DNA of 64,000 nt from the NCBI RefSeq assembly GCF_021202945.1, contig NZ_JAJOYR010000002.1, positions 360,112-424,111 on the forward strand. Reading direction: 5' to 3'. The DNA is from Stenotrophomonas sp. SY1. GTDB lineage: Bacteria > Pseudomonadota > Gammaproteobacteria > Xanthomonadales > Xanthomonadaceae. A model generated the notes under the pieces. The model saw nothing but the letters and a program-made list of their open reading frames with translations. It ran no database searches and was not told the DNA's origin. Position numbers and translations under genes: made by a program. Of the stretch, positions 9,652 to 17,838 are shown piece by piece (position 1 is the first letter of the stretch; each line of letters opens with the position of its first letter).

Positions 9652-10968
9652 CTAACAGGCTGCTGAAATACTGCCCGTTCTGAGCGCGACCCGTCGCAGC
9701 TTTGATGACATGAGAGGGCCTGCATTCAAATCGGTTCGGCGCCCCTCGGTGTATGAATATTTTGCAGCTTTTTTTCCGCTTTCAGCGGCCATTTCATGCC
9801 GTTTTCCCGCACTGCAGGCGCAACTGTCCCAACGTTCGCATCCGTACCAGGTTTGTAGCCGGTCATCGCCAGCACGAACACCTGATCCACCTTCGCCAGT
9901 CCACGCGCCATCACCTGCCGGATCGGGCCAATGGATTTGGCCCAGCCAAAGCCCTGTTCGATCAGCTTGCTCTTGCGCTGGGAGATTGCATAACCATCGC
10001 TGGAAACAATGTCATCAGGTACGGCTGAGCGCCGGTTGGTTGTGTTCTGCGCCACATGCGGGATCACTTTCATTCCTTGCAGCGCCTCCACGAATTCGGC
10101 CGCGTCATATCCCTTGTCTGCACCCAGCGTGACCTGTGCATCGTCCGCCGCTGCCTGCACCGCATCGGCGATCATCGCCTTGGCCGCTTCGCGTTCGGCA
10201 AAGCCATCAGCACGTGTCACCTGCGCGTTGGCGATCAACCCGTGTCGGTTGTCGCTGAGCGTGCGGCCCATGTAACGCAACTCGCTGGCCGTGTTGCCCT
10301 TGCGATACAGCCGGGCATCCGGATCGCTCGTGGAAGCGTGTGTGTCGTTGCTGCGGGACTGGCCACGGAAGTCGCTACCATCGCCCTCTTCATCGTCATC
10401 CTTGCGCACGAAGCTCTTGTGGCTCGCCCAGGCCTGGATCAGCGTCCCGTCGACGCTGAAGTGCTCGCCCGACAGCCAGCCTTCCTGATCGGCCTGCGCC
10501 AGAACTTCATTGAACAAGGCCACCACGGCGCCGTGTTCGATCAGCCGGTCGCGGTTCTTGCTGAACACCGTTGACACCCATACCGCATCGTCCATCGCCA
10601 GTCCGATGAACCAGCGGAACAACAGGTTGTACTGGGTCTGCTCCATCAACTGCCGCTCGGAACGGACGCTGTAGAACACCTGCAGCAACATTGCCCGCAG
10701 CAGTTCCTCAGGCGCGATGCTGGACCGACCTCCTTTGCGTTCTCGGCATACATCCGCGCCAACAGTCCCTCCAGCCGCACCAGCGCCTGGTTCACCCGCT
10801 CGCGGATCGGTCGTAGCGGATGCGAAGCCGGAACAAAATCATCCAGCTTGCGGACAGTGAACAGGCTTTCTTGCAGTACGTCAGAACCACGCATCGAAGG
10901 TATCGGACCAAGTAAGACGGGAAGGCAGCAAGTCTATGCGGACGGGAGGTATTTCAGCGTCCTGTTAG
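9652..10968 (-). mobile_element. IS5-like insertion sequence with terminal inverted repeats
   Basis: About 1.3 kb bounded by inverted repeats at 9652-9678 and 10942-10968. Each reads CTAACAGG, two variable bases, GCTGAAATAC, two variable bases, CCCGT, with the right copy on the opposite strand. One DDE transposase gene lies inside on the minus strand and is frameshifted. No clear short target duplication is visible. Just outside both ends are two related sequences, GGCAAGTACTGCGGTTAATC (near 9609) and GGCAAGTATTGCGGTCGACT (near 11013), which may be part of a larger duplicated target or an older element. Confidence 0.8.
9726..10894 (-). pseudogene. IS5-like DDE transposase, frameshifted
   Basis: The N-terminal part (from 10894: LFTVRKLDDFVPASHPLRPI) and the remainder (GGRSSIAPEELLRAMLLQVF to the end) are in different frames. 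The break is near 10736, where ENA should be followed by a Gly-Lys-type codon; one G appears to have been lost in a GGC codon. The downstream part keeps the catalytic set: Asp in HFSVDGTLIQAW, Asp in LGADKGYDA, Glu in KLIEQGFGWAK. A one-base deletion in an otherwise intact IS suggests recent inactivation; programmed frameshifting cannot be excluded but there is no obvious slippery heptamer. Confidence 0.85.
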
Positions 10969-11113
10969 GTGCCCGGTCTCCGACACACTCATGCCCCGTA
11001 CTTTGCTGCGTGGCAAGTATTGCGGTCGACTGGAAACCGTAGCGGCGAGACAAGTCCACTCCATGCTTGCTTTAGCCTCCCGGCCTCGCCGCAATAGCTG
11101 CGGCGCCCGACAA

Positions 11114-11130
11114 TATCTGAAAATCAGATA
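11114..11130. promoter_or_regulatory. Palindromic operator (TATCT-N7-AGATA)
   Basis: TATCTGAAAATCAGATA has 6-bp arms around AAAAT and lies 57 bases upstream of the GTG at 11187. The same 5+7+5 layout recurs before the XRE gene at 12427. This is the likely binding site of that regulator. Confidence 0.6.
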
Positions 11131-11186
11131 GACACTCACCGAGCTGATTGGTATCCTTCGGCTAGGATGAGCGATTCGAGGGCTAC

Positions 11187-11963
11187 GTGGCCTATGTCGT
11201 CAACCAACCGACTCTCAATACGCTTTGGCCTGAATTGGACAGTTTTGTTCGTTCGACTGGGCCTTTCCTTGCCTGTGCTTGGTGCGCCTTAGAGAGATCT
11301 AGAACCGTAAGCGCACCCGTAGCCCCCCAGGGGCTGGCTATTCAAGCCCTTGAAACGCTTTCTAACCTGAACATCTTGCAGCTAGTCCCGCTCAACCAAA
11401 AAGGGGCAGCACGATCACTATATGAACCTTTCGCTTGGACATATCAGCCCCCTTGGCGCGACCTTTCCGGAACTCTGGACCAGGCGCTAACAACTATGTT
11501 AGCGAGTTGGGCTGCCGATTGCCCCGCCAAGTCTAGACTGCGACTCTGGACATCCCTGGGCGATAGCGAAGTTACCGCATACCTGGGGAATCTCTTGCGC
11601 AAGCACCGCATGAACGAATCGCTTGCCCGTCAACTTCCTTCGACTGAAGTCGATGAGTGGGCCCAGCTAAGCTTAGGGCGGAAACGATACGTGATGTGGT
11701 CCGGGATGCGCGCCGCTGCCTCTGAATTTTTGCGCAGTGGAATGTGTGAAACGAGCGCCGGCCACGTTTTGGATCGTGAAATCAGAACCAAAACCAAATG
11801 GCTAATCCAGCGTGAGCAAGCGGGCTCGATCATTGCAACTGATTTTTGCTTCATCCCAGATGCGCAATGGCGTAAACCTTTGATCGTGGAAGTCGCTCTG
11901 GCCACGTTCTTGCCGGTCGGTCAGGCCTACTGGCTTGAGCCAGCATATCGCTGGAAGTTCTGA
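11187..11963 (+). CDS. Protein of unknown function, likely controlled by the nearby XRE regulator
   Basis: 258 residues, starting at a GTG with GAGGG four bases upstream; an in-frame TAG at 11163 excludes a longer start. The product is soluble-looking, rich in Trp and Leu, with Cys-Ala-Trp-Cys near the N-terminus and a C-terminal stretch with alternating charged and hydrophobic residues (IATDFCFIPDAQWRKPLIVEVA). I do not recognise the family. Its promoter carries the same palindrome as the XRE gene 1.2 kb away, facing it convergently, so the two probably form one regulated unit. Toxin-antitoxin-like or phage-defence roles are possible but nothing in the sequence proves either. Confidence 0.6.
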   Translation: MAYVVNQPTLNTLWPELDSFVRSTGPFLACAWCALERSRTVSAPVAPQGLAIQALETLSNLNILQLVPLNQKGAARSLYEPFAWTYQPPWRDLSGTLDQALTTMLASWAADCPAKSRLRLWTSLGDSEVTAYLGNLLRKHRMNESLARQLPSTEVDEWAQLSLGRKRYVMWSGMRAAASEFLRSGMCETSAGHVLDREIRTKTKWLIQREQAGSIIATDFCFIPDAQWRKPLIVEVALATFLPVGQAYWLEPAYRWKF

Positions 11964-12187
11964 TTCAGCACGGCATCGCGGGAATGGCGTGCTCCGCGGG
12001 TGCGATTGGTAAAGCTTGCAAAAGCAGGACTTGGCACTGGGCGGCTACCATGAAGCCAGCGAAGCTGAAGCTTCGAAATGCAGCCGAGTCCGATGTCGAC
12101 TTAGATCCCCGAGAATGAAGTTTCGTCAGCCTCCCCAGTGGCGGAAGGACTTGGTTCACAGATCACACCCAGTTCGGCAGGCCACAA

Positions 12188-12427
12188 CTACAGTCTGCGC
12201 TCGAAAACGGTAATCAATTTGGTCAAGGAAAGACCACAGATATTCGCAATGTCCCTAAGTTCGACAATGTCCAGCCGGCGCTTTCCTAGCTCTACATCGC
12301 TGATGAAAGATTGACTTCGACCTAGCTTCTCTGAGACCTGCGCCTGTGTCAGGCCAGCGGCAATTCTGGCATCACGAACGACCTCGATCAGGACTGTGTA
12401 TTCCTTGCGATGTATCGACTTTGCCAC
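12188..12427 (-). CDS. XRE-family HTH transcriptional regulator
   Basis: 79 residues, nearly all a single HTH_3 domain: RDARIAAGLTQAQVSEKLGRSQSFISDVELGKRRLDIVEL is the characteristic helix-turn-helix with the GLTQ and QS-FIS recognition helix. The start is a GTG at 12427; no ATG is available nearby and the ribosome site is weak. A palindrome of the TATCT-N7-AGATA type lies 48-66 bases upstream, consistent with autorepression. The second copy in front of the gene at 11187 suggests a two-target local regulator, as in HipB-like or restriction-control systems. Confidence 0.85.
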   Translation of the reverse strand: MAKSIHRKEYTVLIEVVRDARIAAGLTQAQVSEKLGRSQSFISDVELGKRRLDIVELRDIANICGLSLTKLITVFERRL

Positions 12428-12474
12428 GGACGCGTCTTCTTTGAGCGGCCTCCGAAGCTATATCCAGCTTTCCG

Positions 12475-12493
12475 ATATCTAAAAAACAGATAT
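12475..12493. promoter_or_regulatory. Palindromic operator of the XRE gene
   Basis: ATATCTAAAAAACAGATAT has 6-bp arms and contains TATCT-N7-AGATA, matching the site at 11114-11130 in arm sequence and spacing. It is immediately upstream of the XRE gene on the minus strand. Confidence 0.6.
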
Positions 12494-12620
12494 ACGTTCT
12501 GCCTGGCGAACTCGGCTAACGGCGAGTCAAACTCGACTAATCCCCGCCTTGTCCCTGCGGCCGGGCAGCACGCGTCAGGACCAGCGTCGCTCACCAGGAC
12601 GGTACCTTCAACTGGTGTGA

Positions 12621-13190
12621 TCACTTCCTGTGGTCCTGGTTGGAGGTCATCCACCCACGAACAAAGACCTCCTGCACCAGCGTCTCGATCGCCCCTGGGC
12701 GCACTTGACGAACCATCCCTATCGCTTCGTCACCATCCTGCGCGGTTCCAGTGTCTAGAAGAAGTATTGAGGCGACGGTTCCTGCGCGACCTAGCCCGCC
12801 CTTGCAATGGACGACGACCTTCTGCCCTGCAACTAGCTCCCGCGACATTAAAGGTCCAAGCGTTTCCCACCGGTCAAGTAAGCGAGCATCGGGGGCGGCA
12901 CCATCTACGATCGGTAAGCCGTGCCAAACCAGTCCGTGGGCTGCGGCACGCTCTGGCAGCGATTGGACTCGGAGCTCCTCAAACTCCCACGGTTCGATCA
13001 GCGTGATGAGGTAGTCTGCGCCCCATGCACGAATCGCAGCAAGGTCTGTGTCGATATCCCTGGCCCAGCTGCCGGTTAGCGCAACTTCCTGAACTTTTCC
13101 CGGTGCGAACGTTATTCCGATAGCACCGCCCTGTGTGCCCACGGCTAACTCCGCAATGCGGATCGGGTGCGACAGACTTGTCCTGACCAT
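12621..13190 (-). CDS. Dual-specificity / CDKN3-like protein phosphatase
   Basis: 189 residues from the ATG at 13190 (AGGA seven bases upstream; an earlier in-frame ATG at 13205 is possible). HCKGGLGRAG near residues 143-152 is the Cys-x5-Arg P-loop of protein tyrosine and dual-specificity phosphatases. An Asp-rich segment upstream (TLIEPWEFEEL) sits where the general acid loop would be. The closest family I know is the cyclin-dependent kinase inhibitor 3 type phosphatase found in bacterial accessory regions. It is the first of a group of phosphohydrolase-type genes reaching to 16557, though on the opposite strand from the others. Confidence 0.8.
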   Translation of the reverse strand: MVRTSLSHPIRIAELAVGTQGGAIGITFAPGKVQEVALTGSWARDIDTDLAAIRAWGADYLITLIEPWEFEELRVQSLPERAAAHGLVWHGLPIVDGAAPDARLLDRWETLGPLMSRELVAGQKVVVHCKGGLGRAGTVASILLLDTGTAQDGDEAIGMVRQVRPGAIETLVQEVFVRGWMTSNQDHRK

Positions 13191-13801
13191 ATGCGTTTCC
13201 TGCATCCAGGGGAGAGGTAATTCTAGTTCGAACGCGGTCTCCAATCTCGAAGATGTTCTCTGAGCAAAAAACTATGGCCGTGTTTCTGCGAAGGATCTCA
13301 GCATAGAGTGCATGCGGCCTACTTCGCTGAAGTCAGGATCCGCGATGTCGCTTGCGTACCAGTAGGCTCACACCCACACATACAGGTGAGCGTACCAGTA
13401 GGGTCACGATGTAGACACGAGGTATTTTTGGGAGCAATGTCAGCACCCGACACAACTTGCTGAAGTCACCATTGAGGTGCTTGTGACAACACTGATGAGC
13501 GTACACACGACGTTTGCAACGCCGGTTACTTTGCAAATTTCCGCTGCATCCTCTCGCTGATAATCAGCGTAAGCAGCCTTGATGAGATGTCACTGCCCGC
13601 ATCGGATTGTTGCGTTTCGAGTCAGACGCATCTCCCTCTCCTGTCGTTCTCCGCAGGGAGGTCCGGATACGCCGAAGGAATCTCGTGGTGGCTAGTTGGT
13701 CGACGCTCTCAGTGATTGCCTTCCCGACTCCTTCTGCGAAGAGCGCATCTTCTTGGCCACCCTGATGTCGACGAATTGCTATCAACGCTGTCCTTGATCT
13801 G
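13191..13801. other. 611-base gap without a recognisable gene
   Basis: Small frames occur on both strands but have no family resemblance. Apart from a short direct repeat at 13354-13407 nothing stands out. It may contain the promoter of the phosphatase gene at 12621-13190 and degraded coding sequence. Confidence 0.4.
13354..13407. repeat. Pair of 18-bp direct repeats
   Basis: GCGTACCAGTAGGCTCAC (13354-13371) recurs as GCGTACCAGTAGGGTCAC (13390-13407), one mismatch, 36 bases apart. It could be a regulator site or a small iteron-like duplication; only two copies are visible. Confidence 0.5.
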
Positions 13802-14235
13802 ATGAACGATCTCATTCGCCCGAAAATCCTAGCCCTGGATCTGGAAGGAACTCTGATCTGGTGAGTCAGATCGCTCGACCGGGGCTGCCGCCCTTTCATG
13901 AGGACCTGTATGTACAGTTTGATCAACTGGTGACGTTTGCGACAGTTCCAGAATCCCTGCTGCGACGTATCGCCGAGCTTCTGGTCCGAGAAGGGGGCGC
14001 GCCACTTTGGTTCGCCGAGATTGACTACACCAAGTGGTCAGGAAAGACGAAGGATCTGCGTTTCGTTTCCCCAAGGTTAGGAGATGCACTACTGATGGAT
14101 GATCACCGTGCCTACGTTCATCCCGGCCAGGGGCAGTGGTGGATTGAGATGCCCCTCTTTGGCTCCCCCTATGACGAAAGCGACGGAGAGCTGGCAGTTG
14201 CCGGGCAGAGGATTCGCAAGAAGCTGCTTATCTAG
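13802..14235 (+). pseudogene. HAD-superfamily phosphatase, frameshifted after motif I
   Basis: An ATG at 13802 opens a 20-codon frame ending ILALDLEGTLIW and then TGA; DLEGTL is the HAD nucleophile motif. The continuation (QIARPGLPPFHEDL to the end at 14235) is in another frame, starting at or before the GTG at 13861. The second part holds SGKTKDLR (motif III Lys) and ALLMDDHRAYVHPGQ (acidic motif IV). Joined, they would make a HAD phosphatase of ~145 residues. A few bases seem to be deleted at 13855-13862. The GTG-initiated piece alone lacks the nucleophile and should be inactive. Sequencing error is an alternative. Confidence 0.7.
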
Positions 14236-14319
14236 CGATCAACCCAATAGCAACATACAGGTTCGTCCGTCATCGCTCTCACCCCCAACTGTTCCGATTC
14301 ATCTAAAGGGAATCAGGCC

Positions 14320-15129
14320 ATGCGCCTTCTTGTCCTATCAGACCTTCATCGCGAGATGTGGCATAGAGGCGGGAAAAACCTCGCAACGCACCACGACCCT
14401 GTCGTGGAAGTGTCTCAGCCGGACGTCGTGGTCCTGGCTGGCGACATCGATGAGGGTGATCGCGCTGTGGCATGGGCCGACCAGACGTTTCCTGACGTCC
14501 CCGTCATGTATGTCAGTGGCAACCATGAGGGCTACGGGCACTGCCTGGACAGCGTGCAAAGAAAGATCGCTACTGCCTGTACGGCAACGAGGAAGATGCA
14601 CTACCTCAATCGGACCCAAGTCATTCTTGAAGATGTTCGATTTCTGGGCGTGACGCTATGGACTGATTTCAGGCTGCTCGGGGACGAGCAATACCCGATG
14701 GCCCTTTACAGCGCTGCGGCGGAGCTCAATGACTATCGTCGCATCCGAATTGAAGCAGATAGCTTCCGGCGGCTTCACCCCCTATACACCCAGCGCTTCC
14801 ATCACCAGGATCGCAACTGGCTGGGGGCGCGTCTAGCTGAGCCGTTTGCCGGCAAGACGGTAGTCATCTCGCACATGGCCCCATCCGCTCAATCGATCCC
14901 AGATAGATATCGTGGGGACCTTCTGTCAGCAGCGTTCGCTTCGAGCTTGGAATCCCTGGTGACGCAACCAGACCTCTGGATTCACGGTCATGTTCATGAC
15001 TCTGTCGATTACCGGATAGGACGCGGACGGGTTGTCTGCAATCCCCGAGGCTATCCAGTGCGACAAGAGGGACAAGACTTCAGACCAGAGAATCCGAGTT
15101 TCGATCCGAACTTGATCATTGAGGTTTAG
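14320..15129 (+). CDS. Calcineurin-like metallophosphoesterase
   Basis: 269 residues with the full metallophosphoesterase motif set in order: SDLH (residues 7-10), LAGDID (39-44), GNHE (66-69), VISHMAPS (near 187), and GHVHD (near 227). These bind two metal ions and hydrolyse phosphoesters. The protein is cytosolic with no signal peptide. It lies between two HAD-type genes on the same strand, with gaps of about 85 and 135 bases, so cotranscription is possible. The substrate cannot be deduced; relatives act on nucleotides, cyclic nucleotides or RNA ends. Confidence 0.9.
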   Translation: MRLLVLSDLHREMWHRGGKNLATHHDPVVEVSQPDVVVLAGDIDEGDRAVAWADQTFPDVPVMYVSGNHEGYGHCLDSVQRKIATACTATRKMHYLNRTQVILEDVRFLGVTLWTDFRLLGDEQYPMALYSAAAELNDYRRIRIEADSFRRLHPLYTQRFHHQDRNWLGARLAEPFAGKTVVISHMAPSAQSIPDRYRGDLLSAAFASSLESLVTQPDLWIHGHVHDSVDYRIGRGRVVCNPRGYPVRQEGQDFRPENPSFDPNLIIEV

Positions 15130-15264
15130 CTTCAAATTGTTCGCTGCCATCCACCCCACCCGTAGGGCGAATGACGGCTCTCCCAAGGTGCTCATATCCA
15201 CTTGTCGTGCGGAATGAGATTAGACCACCGCCAAACACCTGCATCAGAACCGACAAGAACGCTC

Positions 15265-15846
15265 ATGGCACTCACAGGTAGGAAGCTTCTGGTACTTGAC
15301 CTTGATGAAACGCTCGTCTATTCGACTGAACGATCCTTGGATCGTCCTGCGGATCTGAGTGTCGTTGGGTATCACGTCTACAAACGCCCCCATCTCGACG
15401 CATTTTTGGACTTCGCCTTCTCAAGGTTCAATGTCGGTGTTTGGACGTCATCTGGGCGGCTCTACGCTGAGCCATTGGTTGCACAGCTGATGCCGAACCG
15501 CTCCGTGGAGTTCGTCTGGTCATCTAGCAGGTGCAGCCTGGTGAGAGATTGGGAAGAAGGCGGCTACTCAACCCAGAAGCGGTTCGCGAAGCTGAAGAAA
15601 CGTGGGTTCAAGCTGGAGCAGATCATCGGAATTGATGACACGGCCAGCAAGTACGCTCGGAACTACGGCAACTTGGTTCTGGTTCGGGAGTTCACCGGCG
15701 ATTTGTCAGACGATGAGTTGCTACATCTAATCCCGTATTTGGACATGCTCGAAGCGGAACCAAACATTCGCGCAGTGGAGAAGCGTGGATGGCGCGATCG
15801 ATTACACCACCAACGTGATGAGCCGTTAAGTTCGTTCAAGGCGTGA
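15265..15846 (+). CDS. NIF/FCP1-like HAD phosphatase
   Basis: 193 residues from the ATG at 15265, chosen because the catalytic motif then lies near the N-terminus; the frame is open to 15202. LLVLDLDETLVYST is the FCP1/SCP-type DxDxT nucleophile motif; YKRPHLDAFLDF and VGVWTSSG are motif II context; KRFAKLKKRG gives the Lys and IIGIDDTASK the acidic pair. NLI-interacting-factor-like HADs dephosphorylate proteins in eukaryotes; bacterial ones in accessory islands are mostly uncharacterised. It is similar in architecture to the broken HAD gene at 13802. Confidence 0.85.
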   Translation: MALTGRKLLVLDLDETLVYSTERSLDRPADLSVVGYHVYKRPHLDAFLDFAFSRFNVGVWTSSGRLYAEPLVAQLMPNRSVEFVWSSSRCSLVRDWEEGGYSTQKRFAKLKKRGFKLEQIIGIDDTASKYARNYGNLVLVREFTGDLSDDELLHLIPYLDMLEAEPNIRAVEKRGWRDRLHHQRDEPLSSFKA

Positions 15847-16056
15847 CAGCGGTGAAGTGTCATTCACATAGACCCGGGTACCCCTTCGTTGAAGAGAGCT
15901 CGTGCCTCAATCCACAACAGACGGCAAATCACCCGAGGCTTGCTGTGTTCGGACGTGCCGGACCAACAAGAGATGGATGGCGGTCGCTCGTCGTAGGTCC
16001 GGACTCGTCGTTGGAAGATGGGACGCAGACCGGACGGCCCGCTACAGGGGTGAGAC

Positions 16057-16557
16057 TTGATTCTATTCTTGGACTTTGACGGCACTCTCCATCCCAACTG
16101 GACGCTTCACCAGCGGGGCGACCGGCAGGTCGCAGTCCCCTACTCGGGCCCGTGGTTTGTCGAAGCCCCCATCCTTGCTTCAATCATCGAACCCTACTCC
16201 GGCCGTATCGACATCGTGATCGCCAGTTGGTGGGCGTACACACGCCCGATCTCGGAAATCGCAAAACTCCTCCCTCAAGGCATAGCAAGCCGCATCATTG
16301 GCTCCATCTGGCTGCCCGAGCAACTTCCCCGGTATCGCGATGAATCAATGTCACGCTACCGCAGCATCCAACTCTGGCTGGATCATCATAGCGTCGTCTT
16401 AACAGATGACTGGATTGCACTGGACGACGATGATCGCGGATGGCCATCGGAGCTATGTCACCATCTTGTTCATGCGCAGGGGACGCTTTCTAGCGCTGAA
16501 GTCCAAGCCACATTGATCAGATGTTTGTCAGAAAGGCTGGGCTCGCCAGATCACTAG
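16057..16557 (+). CDS. HAD-domain protein (Swiss Army Knife RNA-repair-associated type)
   Basis: 166 residues, starting at a TTG preceded by AGGGGTGAG. The N-terminus ILFLDFDGTLHP is a HAD nucleophile motif of the form seen in the short HAD domains associated with RNA repair proteins; ASWW and later VLTDDWIALDDDDRGW supply the acidic C-terminal motif. This is the third HAD-type gene in 2.8 kb. Its function is unknown; the family has been linked to RNA end processing by genomic association only. Confidence 0.75.
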   Translation: MILFLDFDGTLHPNWTLHQRGDRQVAVPYSGPWFVEAPILASIIEPYSGRIDIVIASWWAYTRPISEIAKLLPQGIASRIIGSIWLPEQLPRYRDESMSRYRSIQLWLDHHSVVLTDDWIALDDDDRGWPSELCHHLVHAQGTLSSAEVQATLIRCLSERLGSPDH

Positions 16558-16741
16558 ATGTGGTCATCTGGCTGTTCATTCATTGCACCCCGCCAGACAG
16601 CAGGCACTGCCGTTGGTCTACGCCATACTGAAGGCGGACATCGCATTCCTAATCGGATGACGAGCGGGCGCGGGATGGCTAAGGACTGGCTTCACTGGCA
16701 TTGGCAGATAAGCGGGTTTCCCACCCCCAAAACTTAACCCT

Positions 16742-17182
16742 CTAGCGATGACCACGAGAAGAGCTCTTCTTGCTCCCGAAGATATTGGCTACTCGCCGGT
16801 CCGGAGGCGTCAATGGCCTATAGAGTTCCTCAGGATCAATACCGATTCGTTTAGCGTTGGCTTCCATCAACGCGAGCTGCGCCAGAAGGGAGTTCACCTG
16901 TTCTCCCAGCTTATCCGCTTCCAGCTTTGCTGCGTCGACACGTTCCTCGAGAGATCTCCGTTTGGTGTCCCGACCGAGCTTTGCATCTCGCCCAGCCTTC
17001 TTCTCAGCAGCGGCGATGACAATATCCAGTCCATACTTCTTTAGGACCCGGCGATCATGGCCAATCGCCTTCGCAACCGCCAGCGTCGACAGAGGCAATT
17101 TCCCATAGGGGAGCAGCGCAGAATCCTCGACGTACTTGGCAACTTTCTCGGTCACTCTGGCTTCTATCGATGGCCTAGCCAT
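16742..17182 (-). CDS. Small coiled-coil protein of a recombinase module
   Basis: 146 residues from the ATG at 17182, two bases after the stop of the preceding gene. The N-terminal part (RPSIEARVTEKVAKYVEDS, then LSTLAVAKAIGHDRRVLKKYG) looks like a small winged or helix-turn-helix DNA-binding segment; the middle (RDTKRRSLEERVDAAKLEADKLGEQVNSLLAQL) is a clear coiled coil; the end is basic. This matches the small third protein of recombinase modules such as TnpC of Tn554-like elements or GmtX-type proteins in general form. Identity to those is not established. Confidence 0.6.
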   Translation of the reverse strand: MARPSIEARVTEKVAKYVEDSALLPYGKLPLSTLAVAKAIGHDRRVLKKYGLDIVIAAAEKKAGRDAKLGRDTKRRSLEERVDAAKLEADKLGEQVNSLLAQLALMEANAKRIGIDPEELYRPLTPPDRRVANIFGSKKSSSRGHR

Positions 17183-17184
17183 GG

Positions 17185-17838
17185 TCAATCCAAGGACTGA
17201 TATTTGGAAAGGTTTCCCTCGAACGGCGCCACGATCGCAGAATCGCTACTTGGCTCTGTCGCCAGGATGATGCGCAACCCCTCGTTCGTTGCTTCAAACT
17301 CTTTCACCCACTCAGTGACGAGCAATCCAGTTCCTGCCGCCTGAGCAGCCACAGCATCTTCCAATGCTCTTTCGTTCCTACGTTGAAGGTCAATCAATCG
17401 TTGCCGCTGCAAGGCATCGCCCGTATCAAACAGGTATGAACCGCAGCGCTTGGGTGAATCCAGACCATGCGAAAGGATCGCTTGGAAGTCCGCCACTGTC
17501 AGCTCCGACCAATCGATATGGGTATTTTTCAATCCCGCACGCCAGTATCTAACAGCTCTAACAACCGCTTGGACAATGTTTCTGAGACTCCATGCAGCCG
17601 AAGTGGCCGCCTTCTTAACAATGAACAACTTGACGATTGAAATGAATCGATCGCTACACGCCCCCCAAAGTGGTCGATAGTCAACCTCAACTACTCCTCC
17701 GCCGTCGTTGTTGGCACGCAACCACCAAACATCACCTCCCGTACCCAGCTCCTGTCGATCCTTAGTCAACACAGTCGCGGGCAGTGCGGGCAGGTCACTC
17801 AACTGCCCTGCAGCCCCACTATCACGAGCCTTATTCAT
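17185..17838 (-). CDS. Recombinase-associated protein of unknown function
   Basis: 217 residues from the ATG at 17838, which overlaps the upstream recombinase stop by eight bases and has AAGGAG eight bases upstream. No catalytic motif is recognised. The central part is basic and Trp-rich (AAWSLRNIVQAVVRAVRYWRAG, interrupted by small residues), which could bind DNA. Being sandwiched and coupled between a tyrosine recombinase and a coiled-coil protein argues that it is an accessory factor for integration or excision. Confidence 0.55.
   Translation of the reverse strand: MNKARDSGAAGQLSDLPALPATVLTKDRQELGTGGDVWWLRANNDGGGVVEVDYRPLWGACSDRFISIVKLFIVKKAATSAAWSLRNIVQAVVRAVRYWRAGLKNTHIDWSELTVADFQAILSHGLDSPKRCGSYLFDTGDALQRQRLIDLQRRNERALEDAVAAQAAGTGLLVTEWVKEFEATNEGLRIILATEPSSDSAIVAPFEGNLSKYQSLD

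Noticed and set aside
10646..10894. Independent 82-residue gene
   Set aside because: It is the N-terminus of the IS5-like transposase before the frameshift; its last ~25 residues are out-of-frame readthrough.
13564..13926. 120-residue frame on the minus strand
   Set aside because: Arg/Ser-rich, overlaps the HAD gene on the other strand and has no motif; treated as chance.
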